The notes: generated by a model from the sequence alone, not told the origin. A stretch of DNA of 64,000 nucleotides from JAUSIF01 sp963711595 (GCA_963711595.1 CAVQER010000006.1:62001-126000), one strand, 5' to 3'. Positions 53,535 to 63,085 are shown, counted from the stretch's first letter. A program made the numbers and translations.

Positions 53535-55633
53535 GCGGATTTCTTCGCGGCTTCTGCAAGAGAAGCGAAGCCGCGTCCCTCGTCGGCAAGTCTGCTGAGA
53601 TAGGAGGAAGGTTCGAGGCTCTTGTCGCCAGACCGCGCGGCGTAAATTTTCAACTGGTCACGGATGTACGGCAACCCGACCTGATCGCCGTAGAACATCG
53701 GCCCGCCGCGCCAGACCGGCCAGCCGTAGCCGTAAACCCAGATCACGTCGATGTCGCCCGGACGGTACGCGATTCCCTCTTCGAGAATGCGCGCGCCTTC
53801 GTTGATCATCGAGAACACGAGCCGCTCGATGGTTTCCTGCTTGTCGATCGCCCGCCGCTTGAACCCTAGCCGCCTCGAAGCAGCGGCGATCAACTCGTCG
53901 ACTTCGGGATTGTGGCCCGGTGTGCGTGAGCCGGGCTCATAAATATAGAAGCCCTTGCCTGTCTTCTGGCCGAAATTGCCCGCTTCGCAGAGCGTGTCGG
54001 CAATCTCCGCACGGAGCCCCAGGGCCCGCCGGATACGCCAACCGACGTCTAGACCCGCGAGGTCCCCCATCGCGAACGGTCCCATCGGAAAGCCGAACTC
54101 GACCGCCGCAGCGTCGACGTCGCGCGGAAGCGCGCCCTCAAGCAGCAAGCGCTCCGCCTGCACCTGCCGCGGCGACAGCATGCGGTTGCCCACGAAGCCG
54201 TGGCAGACACCCACAACGACAGGCACCTTTCCGATCTTACGGCCCACTGCCATCGCGGTTGCGAGCACGTCGGGCGCGGTCTCCTTTCCTCGCACGATCT
54301 CGAGCAACTTCATCACGTTCGCGGGACTGAAGAAGTGCATACCGAGCACTTCCTGCGGCCGCTTCGTTGTCTGCGCGATTGCATTGACGTCGAGATAAGA
54401 GGTGTTCGTCGCAAGCACCGCGCCGGGTTTGGCGAGCCGATCGAGCTCCGTGAACACCTTTTTCTTGATGTCCATTTCCTCGAACACGGCTTCGATGATG
54501 ATGTCCGCGTCGGCGACCGCCTCCAGCGAAGTCGATCGCGTGAACAGGGATAGCCGCTTGTCCATGTTCTCCTGGCTCAAGCCGCCGCGCTGCACGCTCG
54601 TGCGATAGTTCTTGCTGATCGTATCGAACCCGCGCTGCAGCGCTTCCTCGCTGGTTTCCACCACCGTGACCGGAATGCCCGCGTTTGCAAAGTTCATCGA
54701 AATGCCGCCGCCCATGGTGCCGGCGCCGATCACCGCTGCCTTCTTGATTTCACGCGGCTTTATGTCGGCGGCAAGGCCCGGAATTTTCGACGCTTCACGT
54801 TCGGCAAAGAAAAGATGGCGCTGCGCCTTCGACTGATCGCCCAACATCAAGCGAATGAAGGTGTCGCGCTCCTGCTTCAGCGCGGCATCGAACGGAACGT
54901 CGAGCGTCCAGCGCACCGCTTCGATTGCGGCGGTCGGCGCGTCCAGGCCGCGCGCTCGCTTTCCAAGATTTGCGGCGGCTTCCGCGAACTTCTCCGGATT
55001 GGAGCGGAACGGCGCGAGCTTCTCCTCCATGTCGCGCACACGCTTCAGCGGCCGCTTCTCCGCGACGACCTTGCGCGCGAATGCAACCGCACCGGCGATC
55101 AAATCTCCTTCGATGATTTCGTCGATCAGCCCGACGCTGAGCGCGTCCTTCGCCGGAATCGGATTGCCGGAGAGGATCATCTCGAGCGCCTTCTCGACGC
55201 CGACGAGCCGCGGCAGCCGTTGCGTTCCGCCCGCGCCGGGAATGAGGCCGAGCTTGATCTCGGGAAGACCAAGCCGCGTGTCCGGAGCCGCGACACGGAA
55301 ATGGCAGGCGAGCGTGATTTCAAGACCGCCGCCCAGCGGCGTGCCATGCATCGCCGCGATCACAGGCTTCTTCACCTCATCGATCGCCGCAATCACGTCG
55401 ATCAGGCTCGGCGCCTTCGGCGGCTTGCCGAACTCGGTGATGTCCGCGCCTGCAATGAACGTGCGTCCCGCCGATGCGATGACGATCGCCGCGACGCCTG
55501 CATCCGTGCTTGCCTTGGTGACGCCTTCGAGAATTCCAGCGCGCACTTCATACTTGAGCGCGTTGACTGGCGGATTGTCGACGATGATTATCGCAACTTC
55601 GCCGTCGCGACGCGTTTGCACGAGCTCAGACAC
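53531..55633 (-). CDS. 3-hydroxyacyl-CoA dehydrogenase / enoyl-CoA hydratase fusion
   Basis: This protein of about 700 residues has an N-terminal crotonase domain (VDNPPVNALKYEVRAGIL; MHGTPLGGGLEITLACH; GLPEIKLGLIPGAGGTQRLPRLVG) and a C-terminal NAD-binding dehydrogenase (AVIGAGTMGGGISMNFANAG; TNTSYLDVNAIA; MHFFSPANVMKLLEI). This is the FadB/FadJ arrangement for beta-oxidation steps two and three. GTG at 55633 is chosen because AGGAG lies eight bases before it and it gives the family's VSELVQTRR start; an in-frame ATG at 55687 lacks a ribosome site. It heads the leftward operon and is divergent from an IclR gene. Confidence 0.93.
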   Translation of the reverse strand: MSELVQTRRDGEVAIIIVDNPPVNALKYEVRAGILEGVTKASTDAGVAAIVIASAGRTFIAGADITEFGKPPKAPSLIDVIAAIDEVKKPVIAAMHGTPLGGGLEITLACHFRVAAPDTRLGLPEIKLGLIPGAGGTQRLPRLVGVEKALEMILSGNPIPAKDALSVGLIDEIIEGDLIAGAVAFARKVVAEKRPLKRVRDMEEKLAPFRSNPEKFAEAAANLGKRARGLDAPTAAIEAVRWTLDVPFDAALKQERDTFIRLMLGDQSKAQRHLFFAEREASKIPGLAADIKPREIKKAAVIGAGTMGGGISMNFANAGIPVTVVETSEEALQRGFDTISKNYRTSVQRGGLSQENMDKRLSLFTRSTSLEAVADADIIIEAVFEEMDIKKKVFTELDRLAKPGAVLATNTSYLDVNAIAQTTKRPQEVLGMHFFSPANVMKLLEIVRGKETAPDVLATAMAVGRKIGKVPVVVGVCHGFVGNRMLSPRQVQAERLLLEGALPRDVDAAAVEFGFPMGPFAMGDLAGLDVGWRIRRALGLRAEIADTLCEAGNFGQKTGKGFYIYEPGSRTPGHNPEVDELIAAASRRLGFKRRAIDKQETIERLVFSMINEGARILEEGIAYRPGDIDVIWVYGYGWPVWRGGPMFYGDQVGLPYIRDQLKIYAARSGDKSLEPSSYLSRLADEGRGFASLAEAAKKSA

Positions 55634-55743
55634 GAGTGGCGCTCCTTCCCCCAAATAGGTGTTGGCCGCCGCGAGTCCGACGCCCACACTCTTTCTTGTG
55701 ATCGAAGTCTAAGCCGCTCCCCGTTCGGCCGGCGAATGCACTT

Positions 55744-55760
55744 GTTCCGTTATGCGGAAC
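55744..55760. promoter_or_regulatory. palindromic IclR-type operator
   Basis: GTTCCG-TTATG-CGGAAC is a perfect 17-base interrupted palindrome 33 bases before the IclR gene start and about 110 bases from the divergent fadJ-type gene. Size and layout fit IclR-family binding sites. Confidence 0.65.
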
Positions 55761-55792
55761 TACGTTCTGCAAGTTGACCGCGAGGCTAGAAA

Positions 55793-56668
55793 GTGCTGCG
55801 ATCGGTGTCAATTGGTACCGCACATCGGGGGACGATTTTGCGGGTGGAATCGGCGTACGACCAATGGAGCGTGTCCGGCAACAAGCTGGGCGCTCGCAAT
55901 TCCAAACCCGATCGAAAATTCGTCGTCGCTCTTGCCCGCGGTCTCGAAATTCTTCGCGCGTTTTCCCCGAGCGAAGGGCTGCTCGGAAATCAGGAGCTCG
56001 TCTCGCGCACCGGCCTTCCCAAGGCCACGGTCTCGCGCCTGACGCATACGCTCACCCGCCTCGGCTATCTCACGCATATCGAGAGGCTCGAGAAGTATCA
56101 GCTCGCGCCTGGCGCCCTATCCATTGGCTACTCGGCGCTGGCCAACATGCGCATCCGGCAGATCGCGCGGCCTTACATGCAGGAGCTTGCGGATTACGCG
56201 GCGGCTTCCGTCGCGCTTGGCAGCCGCGACCGGCTGAACCTCATTTATGTCGAGCACTGCCGCGGCAAGGAGGGCGTCATGCTTCGCCTCGACCTCGGCG
56301 CGCGTGTTCCGCTCGCAACGACGGCGATGGGACGCGCCTTGCTTGCTGCCCTCCCGGTCAAGGAGCGCGAGTACTTGATGAGCTTCATCGCCCGCAAGGA
56401 AGGCGATCGCTGGCCCAAGGTTCGCGCCGGAATCGAACGCGGGATCAAGGATCTTGCGGTGAAGGGGTTCACTACTTCCATAGGCGAATGGGAACCGGAT
56501 ATCGCCGGCGTCGGCGTGCCGCTCGTGCTCGCCGACGGGTCGGGTGTCTTCTCGTTTAACTGCGGGGCGCCCGCATTCCAGTTGACGCAGGACCGCCTCG
56601 AAGCCGATATCGGTCCGCGTCTGGTCAATGTCGTACGAAATATCGAAGCCGCGCTTACTGGCCGTTAG
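55793..56668 (+). CDS. IclR family transcriptional regulator
   Basis: This protein of about 291 residues has an N-terminal winged helix-turn-helix (ALARGLEILRAFSPSEGLLGNQELVSRTGLPKATVSRLTHTL) and the C-terminal IclR effector domain (RIRQIARPYMQELADYAAASVALGSRD; GRALLAALP; GVGVPLVLADGSGVFSFNCG). The GTG at 55793 has GAGG seven bases upstream, but TTG at 55838 after GGGGGA is also possible, and conserved sequence begins only near residue 40. It is divergent from the beta-oxidation operon and upstream of the Liv genes, either of which it may control. Confidence 0.88.
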   Translation: MLRSVSIGTAHRGTILRVESAYDQWSVSGNKLGARNSKPDRKFVVALARGLEILRAFSPSEGLLGNQELVSRTGLPKATVSRLTHTLTRLGYLTHIERLEKYQLAPGALSIGYSALANMRIRQIARPYMQELADYAAASVALGSRDRLNLIYVEHCRGKEGVMLRLDLGARVPLATTAMGRALLAALPVKEREYLMSFIARKEGDRWPKVRAGIERGIKDLAVKGFTTSIGEWEPDIAGVGVPLVLADGSGVFSFNCGAPAFQLTQDRLEADIGPRLVNVVRNIEAALTGR

Positions 56669-56701
56669 AGCTGGAGCGGTTCAAGGGGAGGAAGAGGAAG
56701 G

Positions 56702-56767
56702 ATGCCCACCGGACGGGACAGGCTTGAGCAAATTAGCGTCGTTGATCGCTTTGTGACTCGTCGCTGA
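56702..56767 (+). CDS. possible 21-residue leader ORF upstream of livG
   Basis: ATG at 56702 follows a very strong purine-rich ribosome site (GGAGGAAGAGGAAGG). It opens a 21-codon frame beginning MPTGRDRL and ending TGA at 56765-56767, two bases before the livG ATG. livG has no ribosome site of its own and is in a different frame, so ribosomes ending here could restart on livG. No homologue is recognised. Confidence 0.4.
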   Translation: MPTGRDRLEQISVVDRFVTRR

Positions 56768-56769
56768 TC

Positions 56770-57594
56770 ATGGAATCGCTCAGCCCACTCGGCGCGGTCG
56801 CGCGCGCGGCGAAATCGAACACGTCCGCGCCGCTTCTCGCTGTCGACAACGTCGGCCTTCGTTTCGGCGGCATCATCGCGCTGGACGGCGTCTCTTTCGA
56901 TCAACGCGAAGGACAGATCCTCGGCCTGATCGGTCCGAACGGCGCCGGCAAGACTACACTCTTCAATTGCCTCAGCCGCCTTTACTCGCCGGATCGCGGG
57001 GACATCCGCTTCGCTGGGAAGAGCATTCTCAGCGAGCCAGCGCACCGCATCACTTCGATCGGAATCTGCCGCACGTTCCAGAATCTCGCGCTGTTCCAGC
57101 GGATGAACGTGCTCGACAACATTCGCGTCGGCTTCCACTCGAACACGCAGAGCAATTTTTTCAGCGACTCCATCGGCCTGCCGTCCGTTCGCCGTCAGGC
57201 AGCGGAAGTCGAATACGTCGCGTGGACGCTGATCGACTATCTCGATCTTCGCTCCGTGGCGAAGCGCCTGGTGAGCGACTTGCCCGTCGGCACACGCAAG
57301 CGCGTCGAACTCGCACGCGCCCTCGCCGCCAATCCGAAGCTGCTTCTGCTCGACGAGCCGGCCGGCGGTCTCAATCATCACGAAGTAGAGCAGCTCGGCG
57401 GCTTGATCCGACACATCCGCGACGACCGCGAGGTCACCGTACTTCTCGTCGAGCATCACATGAACCTGGTGATGTCGATATCCGACAAGGTCGTTGCTCT
57501 CGATTTCGGCCGCAAGATCGCAGAGGGCACGCCGGCGGAAGTGCAGAATGACCCGGATGTGATCCGCGCCTATCTGGGGACCGACCACAAATGA
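56770..57594 (+). CDS. livG: branched-chain amino acid-type ABC transporter ATP-binding protein
   Basis: This 274-residue ATPase has Walker A GPNGAGKTTLFN, Q-loop ICRTFQNLALFQRMNVLDNI, a degenerate signature segment SDLPVGTRKRVELARALA, Walker B LLLLDEPAGGLNHHE and His loop VEHHMNLVM, the LivG pattern. The signature reads LPVGTRKR in place of LSYGQQR, common in one group of LivG proteins. About 23 non-conserved residues precede LLAVDNVGLRFGG. It overlaps livF by four bases. Confidence 0.92.
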   Translation: MESLSPLGAVARAAKSNTSAPLLAVDNVGLRFGGIIALDGVSFDQREGQILGLIGPNGAGKTTLFNCLSRLYSPDRGDIRFAGKSILSEPAHRITSIGICRTFQNLALFQRMNVLDNIRVGFHSNTQSNFFSDSIGLPSVRRQAAEVEYVAWTLIDYLDLRSVAKRLVSDLPVGTRKRVELARALAANPKLLLLDEPAGGLNHHEVEQLGGLIRHIRDDREVTVLLVEHHMNLVMSISDKVVALDFGRKIAEGTPAEVQNDPDVIRAYLGTDHK

Positions 57595-58307
57595 GCACGC
57601 CCTTGCTCACAGCGCGCGGCCTGTGCGCCTACTACGGACATACCCAGGTCCTCTATGGCCTCGAATTTGACATGGCCGAGGGGGGTATCACGACGCTGCT
57701 CGGCGCGAACGGGGCAGGCAAGACATCAACTCTCCGGTCGCTTTCCGGCATGGTACGGACGAGTGGCGAAATCCGATTCAACGGCGAAGTCATTTCGGGA
57801 AAATCGACGGCCGATATCGCCCGCCTTGGTATTGCACACGTGCCCGAGGGACGCGGCACCTTCGTCCAGCTCTCCGTCGATGAGAACCTCCAGCTCGGCG
57901 CGATGACGCGTCGCGACCGGAGGGAAACCGCGGAGGACCTCGAGCGTGTCCTCAACTACTTTCCGATCCTGCGGCACCGCTACCATCAACAGGCCGGCAC
58001 TCTCTCCGGCGGCGAACAGCAGATGCTCGCGATCGCCCGCGGGTTGATGTTGCGTCCGAAATTGATGTTGCTCGACGAGCCGTCATTCGGCTTGGCGCCG
58101 CTCATCGTGAAAGAGTTGTTCGGCATTCTGCGAACGCTCAATGAGCAGGAAAAGGTAAGCATCTTCCTCGTCGAGCAGAACGCGGCGCTCGCGCTCGAAC
58201 TCGCCGACCACGCATATCTCCTGGAAACCGGACGCGTGGTGATCGCCGGACCCGCGGAGAAGCTTCGCGAGGACGAAGACATCCGACGGTCTTATCTGGG
58301 ATACTGA
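57591..58307 (+). CDS. livF: branched-chain amino acid-type ABC transporter ATP-binding protein
   Basis: This 238-residue ATPase has Walker A GANGAGKTSTLRSLSG, signature TLSGGEQQMLAIARGLM, Walker B LMLLDEPSFGLAPLIV, and VEQNAALALELADHAYLLETGRV as in LivF. It pairs with LivG to drive import. Translation is coupled to livG by an ATGA overlap, and livH follows 14 bases later. Confidence 0.94.
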   Translation: MSTPLLTARGLCAYYGHTQVLYGLEFDMAEGGITTLLGANGAGKTSTLRSLSGMVRTSGEIRFNGEVISGKSTADIARLGIAHVPEGRGTFVQLSVDENLQLGAMTRRDRRETAEDLERVLNYFPILRHRYHQQAGTLSGGEQQMLAIARGLMLRPKLMLLDEPSFGLAPLIVKELFGILRTLNEQEKVSIFLVEQNAALALELADHAYLLETGRVVIAGPAEKLREDEDIRRSYLGY

Positions 58308-58321
58308 GGAGCCCGCAAAGT

Positions 58322-59200
58322 ATGGAACTGTTTCTGCATCAGGTGCTCGCGGGCCTCGCCACCGGCGCGATCTACGCCTGCATGGCGCTTGCGATCGTCA
58401 TGATCTACCAGGCGATCGATCATCTCAATTTCGCGCAGGGCGAGATGGCGATGTTTTCGACATTCATCGCCTGGCAGTTGATGCAGTGGGGCTTCCCCTA
58501 TTGGGTCGCGTTCTTCGTGACGATCGCCGTGTCATTCGTTGCCGGCGTGATCATCGAGCGCACGATCTTCAAGCCGATCCACAATGCACCGGTGCTCAGT
58601 CACGTCGTTGTCTTCATCGCGCTGTTCGTCATCGTCAACAGCCTCGCGGGATTCATCTGGGAATTCACGATCAAGGCGTTCCCCTCTCCGTTCGGCACCC
58701 GTTCGGTGCTCGGCAACGGGCTGCTGAGCGCACACGACGCGGGAATGATCGGAATCGTTATTATCGTGCTTCTGCTTCTCTACGGCTTCTTCCGTTACAC
58801 GCGCGTCGGGCTCGCGATGCGCGCGGCTGCGGCGAATCCGAACTCATCGCGCCTTGTCGGCATCCGTGTCGACTGGATGCTCGCGCTCGGCTGGGGCATG
58901 GCCGCGGCGATCGGCGCCATCGCCGGCATGCTGATCGCGCCGGTCGTGTTTCTCGAGCCGAACATGATGCTGAGCATCCTGCTCTACGGCTTCGCGGGCG
59001 CCGTTGTCGGCGGCCTGACCAGCCCCGGCGGCGCCGTGCTCGGAGGATTTGCCGTCGGCGTGATCGAGAATCTCGCCGGCACTTTCGTCCCCTACATCGG
59101 CCGCGAGATGAAGCTCACGATCGCCCTCGCCCTGATCATCGCGGTCTTGATGATCAGACCGAGCGGCTTGTTCGGCCGCAGGATCGTCAGCCGAGTATGA
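58322..59200 (+). CDS. livH: branched-chain amino acid-type ABC transporter permease
   Basis: This 292-residue inner-membrane protein starts MELFLHQVLAGLATGAIYACMALAIVMIYQAIDHLNFAQGEMAM. It has about eight membrane helices and the conserved TRVGLAMRAAAANPNSSRLVGI loop that contacts the ATPase. GLTSPGGAVLGGFAVGVIEN follows near the C-terminus. A GAGGAG ribosome site precedes the ATG. It pairs with the next gene's product. Confidence 0.94.
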   Translation: MELFLHQVLAGLATGAIYACMALAIVMIYQAIDHLNFAQGEMAMFSTFIAWQLMQWGFPYWVAFFVTIAVSFVAGVIIERTIFKPIHNAPVLSHVVVFIALFVIVNSLAGFIWEFTIKAFPSPFGTRSVLGNGLLSAHDAGMIGIVIIVLLLLYGFFRYTRVGLAMRAAAANPNSSRLVGIRVDWMLALGWGMAAAIGAIAGMLIAPVVFLEPNMMLSILLYGFAGAVVGGLTSPGGAVLGGFAVGVIENLAGTFVPYIGREMKLTIALALIIAVLMIRPSGLFGRRIVSRV

Positions 59201-59204
59201 CGCG

Positions 59205-60248
59205 ATGAAATCCGACACGCCGAAGTCAGCCTTGCCCGTCGAAACTGGCCCGTCGCCAGTTGCGAAAAAGTCGCGCGTGCGCCTGCTGATCGGATTGCTC
59301 GTGCTCGTCGGCATCGTTGCGCTGCCGCTGATGGTCAAGAACTTCTTCGTCTTCCAGCTGACGCTCGCGATGGTCTACGCGATCGCGATCATGGGGCTCA
59401 ATCTGTTGACCGGCTTCAACGGCCAGTTCTCGCTCGGTCACGGCGCGTTCTACGCGATCGGTGCATACACGGCCGCGATCATGATGGAACAGTTGGGGAT
59501 CGCCTATTATTGGACTATCCCGGCCGCCGGCATCATTTGTTTCGTCGCCGGCTATCTGTTCGGTCTTCCCGCGCTTCGCCTTGAAGGAATTTATCTTGCG
59601 CTCGCGACGTTCGCGCTCGCGATAGCCTTGCCGCAGATTCTCAAGTTCTCACCGATCGAGCATTGGACCGGCGGGGTGCAAGGTATTGTCATCATCAAAC
59701 CGGACGCGCCGTTCGGTCTGCCGATCAATCCCGACCGGTGGCTCTACTACTTCACGCTGTTTGTTTTGCTGCTGTCGTTCGCGTTCGCCTACAACCTCGT
59801 CGGCAGCCGCACTGGTCGCGCGATAACGGCGATCCGCGACAATCCCATTGCGGCGAAGGCGATGGGTGTGAATCTTTCCCTTTACAAGTCGCTTACCTTC
59901 GGTGTGAGCGCGTTTTACACGGGTGTCGCGGGCGCACTTGGCGCCATCGTCGTGCAGTTCGTTGCGCCCGACAGCTTCACTTTCGCTTTATCGGTTGTCT
60001 TGTTCGTGGGTCTCGTCGTGGGTGGCGTAGGCTGGATTCCGGGCGCTTTCTTTGGCGCTTTGTTTATCCTGTTTGTGCCGCATCTCGCCGAGGGTGTCTC
60101 GAAAGGGCTTGCCGGCGCGGTATACGGTATCATGTTGATTCTCTTGATCTTCGTGATGCCGTCGGGAGCCGCCGGCTTGCTCAAGCTTGTGTTTGACCGG
60201 CTTGCCGCTGCAGGCTGGTGGAAAGTCAGTCCAGAAGGGAGGAAGTGA
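59205..60248 (+). CDS. livM: branched-chain amino acid-type ABC transporter permease
   Basis: This 347-residue inner-membrane protein has MGLNLLTGFNGQFSLGHGAFYAIGAYTAA and the ATPase-contact loop SRTGRAITAIRDNPIAAKAMGVN. Its stop overlaps the start of the binding-protein gene by one base (TGATG). It completes the LivHM membrane pair. Confidence 0.94.
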   Translation: MKSDTPKSALPVETGPSPVAKKSRVRLLIGLLVLVGIVALPLMVKNFFVFQLTLAMVYAIAIMGLNLLTGFNGQFSLGHGAFYAIGAYTAAIMMEQLGIAYYWTIPAAGIICFVAGYLFGLPALRLEGIYLALATFALAIALPQILKFSPIEHWTGGVQGIVIIKPDAPFGLPINPDRWLYYFTLFVLLLSFAFAYNLVGSRTGRAITAIRDNPIAAKAMGVNLSLYKSLTFGVSAFYTGVAGALGAIVVQFVAPDSFTFALSVVLFVGLVVGGVGWIPGAFFGALFILFVPHLAEGVSKGLAGAVYGIMLILLIFVMPSGAAGLLKLVFDRLAAAGWWKVSPEGRK

Positions 60249-61477
60249 TGCGCTTGATGAAATACGGAATGCTACCCGCGCTCGCGCTGGGCTTGGCCGT
60301 TGGTTTGGCCGGTCCCGTGTCCGCGCAGAAGAAATATGATCCCGGTGCGAGCGACACCGAGATCAAAGTCGGCAATATCAATCCTTACAGTGGTCCGGCC
60401 TCGGCGTACGGCACGATCGGCAAGACGATCGGCGCCTACTTCAACAAGGTCAACGCCGAAGGCGGCATCAACGGCCGCAAGATCAACTACATCACCTACG
60501 ACGACGGCTACGCGCCGCCGCGTGCGGTCGAACAGGCGCGCAAGCTCGTCGAGAGCGACGAAGTGCTGCTCGTCTTTCAGAGCCTGGGCACGCCGTCGAA
60601 CACGGCGATCCAGAAATACATGAACTCGAAGAAGGTGCCGCAACTCTTCGTCGCAACGGGCGCGACCAAGTGGGGCGACCCCAAGAACTATCCCTGGACG
60701 ATGGGCTGGCAGCCCAACTACCAGGGCGAGGGCAAGATCTACGCGGCGTACATCATGAAGAACCATCCCAACGCGAAGATCGGCGTCCTCTATCAGAACG
60801 ACGACTACGGCAAGGACCTGCTCAAGGGCCTGAAGGACGGACTTGGTGCCAACACCAAGATGATCGTCACCGAACTACCGTACGAAGTCGCAGATCCGAC
60901 CGTTGACTCGCAGATCATCAACTTGAAGTCCTCCGGCGCCGACGTGTTCGTGAACATCACGACCCCGAAGTTCGCCGCGCAGTCCCTCAAGAAGATGACC
61001 GAGATCGGCTGGAAGCCGGTGCACTTCCTCAATCAGGTTTCGACCTCGACCGGCGCCGTTCTGAAGCCGGCCGGCTTCGACACCGCGATCGGTGCGCTGT
61101 CGACCGGCTACCTGAAGGATCAGACCGATCCGCAGTGGAAGGACGACAAAGCCATGAAGGAATTCTTCGCCTTCATGGACAAGTACTATCCCGAGGGCGA
61201 CAAGGCCTCGAGCTTCACCGGCTACGGCTGGACCGTCGCGCAAACGCTCCACCAGGTCCTGAAGCAGTGCGGCGACAACCTCACGCGTGAAAACGTGATG
61301 AAGCAGGCCGCAAGTCTCAAGAACCTCGACGTCGGCTTGTTGCTGCCCGGCATCAAGATCAACACGGGCGACAACGACTTCTTCCCGATCGACGATCAGC
61401 AGATGATGAAGTTCACGGGCGAGAAGTGGGAGTTCTTCGGTCCGATCCTGAGCGGCAAGGTCGAGAGCGGCAGCTAA
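60248..61477 (+). CDS. branched-chain amino acid-type ABC transporter substrate-binding protein
   Basis: This 409-residue periplasmic protein has a signal peptide ending VSAQ near residue 26, then VGNINPYSGPASAYGTIGKTIGAYFNKVNAEGGINGRKI, a LivJ/K-type start. GVLYQNDDYGKDLLKGLKDG lies mid-protein. ATG at 60248 has GGGAGGAAG upstream. The ligand is not predictable: relatives bind branched-chain amino acids, amides, or aromatic acids. A strong terminator follows. Confidence 0.93.
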   Translation: MRLMKYGMLPALALGLAVGLAGPVSAQKKYDPGASDTEIKVGNINPYSGPASAYGTIGKTIGAYFNKVNAEGGINGRKINYITYDDGYAPPRAVEQARKLVESDEVLLVFQSLGTPSNTAIQKYMNSKKVPQLFVATGATKWGDPKNYPWTMGWQPNYQGEGKIYAAYIMKNHPNAKIGVLYQNDDYGKDLLKGLKDGLGANTKMIVTELPYEVADPTVDSQIINLKSSGADVFVNITTPKFAAQSLKKMTEIGWKPVHFLNQVSTSTGAVLKPAGFDTAIGALSTGYLKDQTDPQWKDDKAMKEFFAFMDKYYPEGDKASSFTGYGWTVAQTLHQVLKQCGDNLTRENVMKQAASLKNLDVGLLLPGIKINTGDNDFFPIDDQQMMKFTGEKWEFFGPILSGKVESGS

Positions 61478-61506
61478 TCGCCGTTTCGATACCGTTCAAT
61501 AAGCTG

Positions 61507-61538
61507 GCTTCCCGCCCGAGAGGGCGGGAAGCTTTTTT
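61507..61538 (+). terminator. rho-independent terminator of the Liv operon
   Basis: An 11-base perfect stem GCTTCCCGCCC/GGGCGGGAAGC with a GAGA loop is followed by six T residues. It lies 30 bases after the binding-protein stop and before glpK. Confidence 0.93.
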
Positions 61539-61597
61539 CTTGCCGCTTCCCAAACGCGCAAACTTGGAGAGAATGCCCGCGGGAGGCGAGACCGCCG

Positions 61598-63085
61598 ATG
61601 GCCGGCTACATCCTTGCGATCGACCAGGGCACGACGTCGACGCGATCGATCGTCTATGACGAGCAGTATCGCATTCGCGGTCTCGGCCAGCGCGAGTTCG
61701 CGCAGCACTTTCCGCAGTCCGGCTGGGTCGAGCACGATCCCGAGGACATCTGGCAGAGCACGCTCGATACGGCTCGCTTCGCACTCGCCGACGCGAAACT
61801 GTCCGCTCCCGACATCGCCGCGATCGGCATAACCAACCAGCGCGAGACAACGCTCGTTTGGGATCGCAACACCGGTAAGGCGATACATCGCGCCATAGTC
61901 TGGCAGGACCGCCGCACCGCCGACATCTGTGCGCGGCTGCACGCGGAAGGCGTGGAAGCGACGGTGACGGACAAGACCGGCCTGCTGCTCGACCCCTATT
62001 TTTCCGGCACCAAGCTCGCCTGGATTCTCGACCACGTCGACGGCGCGCGCAAAGCCGCCGAGGCAGGCAAGCTCGCCTTCGGTACCGTGGATACGTTTCT
62101 TCTGTGGCGCCTTACCGGCGGCCGGGTGCACGGCACGGACGCGACCAATGCCGCTCGCACGCTGCTCTTCAACATTGCGACGGGCGAATGGGATGCCGAT
62201 CTGCTGCGGTTGCTCAAGATCCCGCGCAACGTCCTACCGAAGGTCTTCGATTGCGCAGCAGAATTCGGCACAACGGATGTCGGTCACTTCGGCGCATCGG
62301 TCGCGATCCGCGGAATCGCCGGTGACCAGCAGGCGGCAACAGTCGGCCAAGCCTGCTTCAGCCCAGGGATGTTGAAGTCGACCTACGGCACAGGATGTTT
62401 TGCACTCCTCAACACCGGCACCGATCGGGTGCGCTCGCAGAACCGTTTGCTCACGACGATCGCCTACCGGCTGAATGGAAAGTCCACGTACGCGCTCGAA
62501 GGGTCGATTTTCGTTGCGGGTGCCGCGGTTCAGTGGCTGCGCGACGGATTGAAATTAATCGAACGCGCGGACCAATCCGGTCCCCTCGCCGCTGCGGCCG
62601 ATCCTGGACAGAGCGTCTATCTCGTTCCCGCGTTCACCGGGCTCGGCGCGCCGTGGTGGGATGCCGAGGCGCGCGGGGCGATGTTCGGGCTTACGCGCGC
62701 GACTGGACCGAAGGAGCTCGCACGCGCCGTGCTGGAAAGCGTCTGCTTCCAGACCCACGATCTTCTCGAGGCGATGCACCGCGATTGGACCGGTTCGGCG
62801 GAAACGGTGTTGCGCGTAGACGGCGGAATGGTCGCGAGCGATTGGACCATGCAGCGCCTCGCCGACCTGCTTGACGCGCCGGTCGACCGGCCAGTGATGC
62901 TCGAAACCACAGCGCTCGGCGCCGCCTGGCTCGCTGGTCACAAGGCCGGCGTCTGGCCTGATCAATCGGGCTTTGCGAAGAGCTGGCGCCTCGATCGCCG
63001 CTTCACGCCAGCAATGTCGGCGCAAGAGCGCGCCAAGAAACACGCGGGCTGGCGCGACGCCGTGCGCCGGACCCTCGCACGCTAA
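61598..63085 (+). CDS. glpK: glycerol kinase
   Basis: This 495-residue FGGY-family kinase phosphorylates glycerol to glycerol-3-phosphate. It has MAGYILAIDQGTTSTRSIVYDE (phosphate 1 region), GITNQRETTLVWDRNTGKAIHRAIVWQDRRT, KSTYGTGCFALLNTG and the C-terminal VDGGMVASDWTMQRLADLLD. GGGAGG lies upstream of the ATG. It follows the Liv terminator and precedes a GlpR-like regulator gene by 104 bases. Confidence 0.95.
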   Translation: MAGYILAIDQGTTSTRSIVYDEQYRIRGLGQREFAQHFPQSGWVEHDPEDIWQSTLDTARFALADAKLSAPDIAAIGITNQRETTLVWDRNTGKAIHRAIVWQDRRTADICARLHAEGVEATVTDKTGLLLDPYFSGTKLAWILDHVDGARKAAEAGKLAFGTVDTFLLWRLTGGRVHGTDATNAARTLLFNIATGEWDADLLRLLKIPRNVLPKVFDCAAEFGTTDVGHFGASVAIRGIAGDQQAATVGQACFSPGMLKSTYGTGCFALLNTGTDRVRSQNRLLTTIAYRLNGKSTYALEGSIFVAGAAVQWLRDGLKLIERADQSGPLAAAADPGQSVYLVPAFTGLGAPWWDAEARGAMFGLTRATGPKELARAVLESVCFQTHDLLEAMHRDWTGSAETVLRVDGGMVASDWTMQRLADLLDAPVDRPVMLETTALGAAWLAGHKAGVWPDQSGFAKSWRLDRRFTPAMSAQERAKKHAGWRDAVRRTLAR

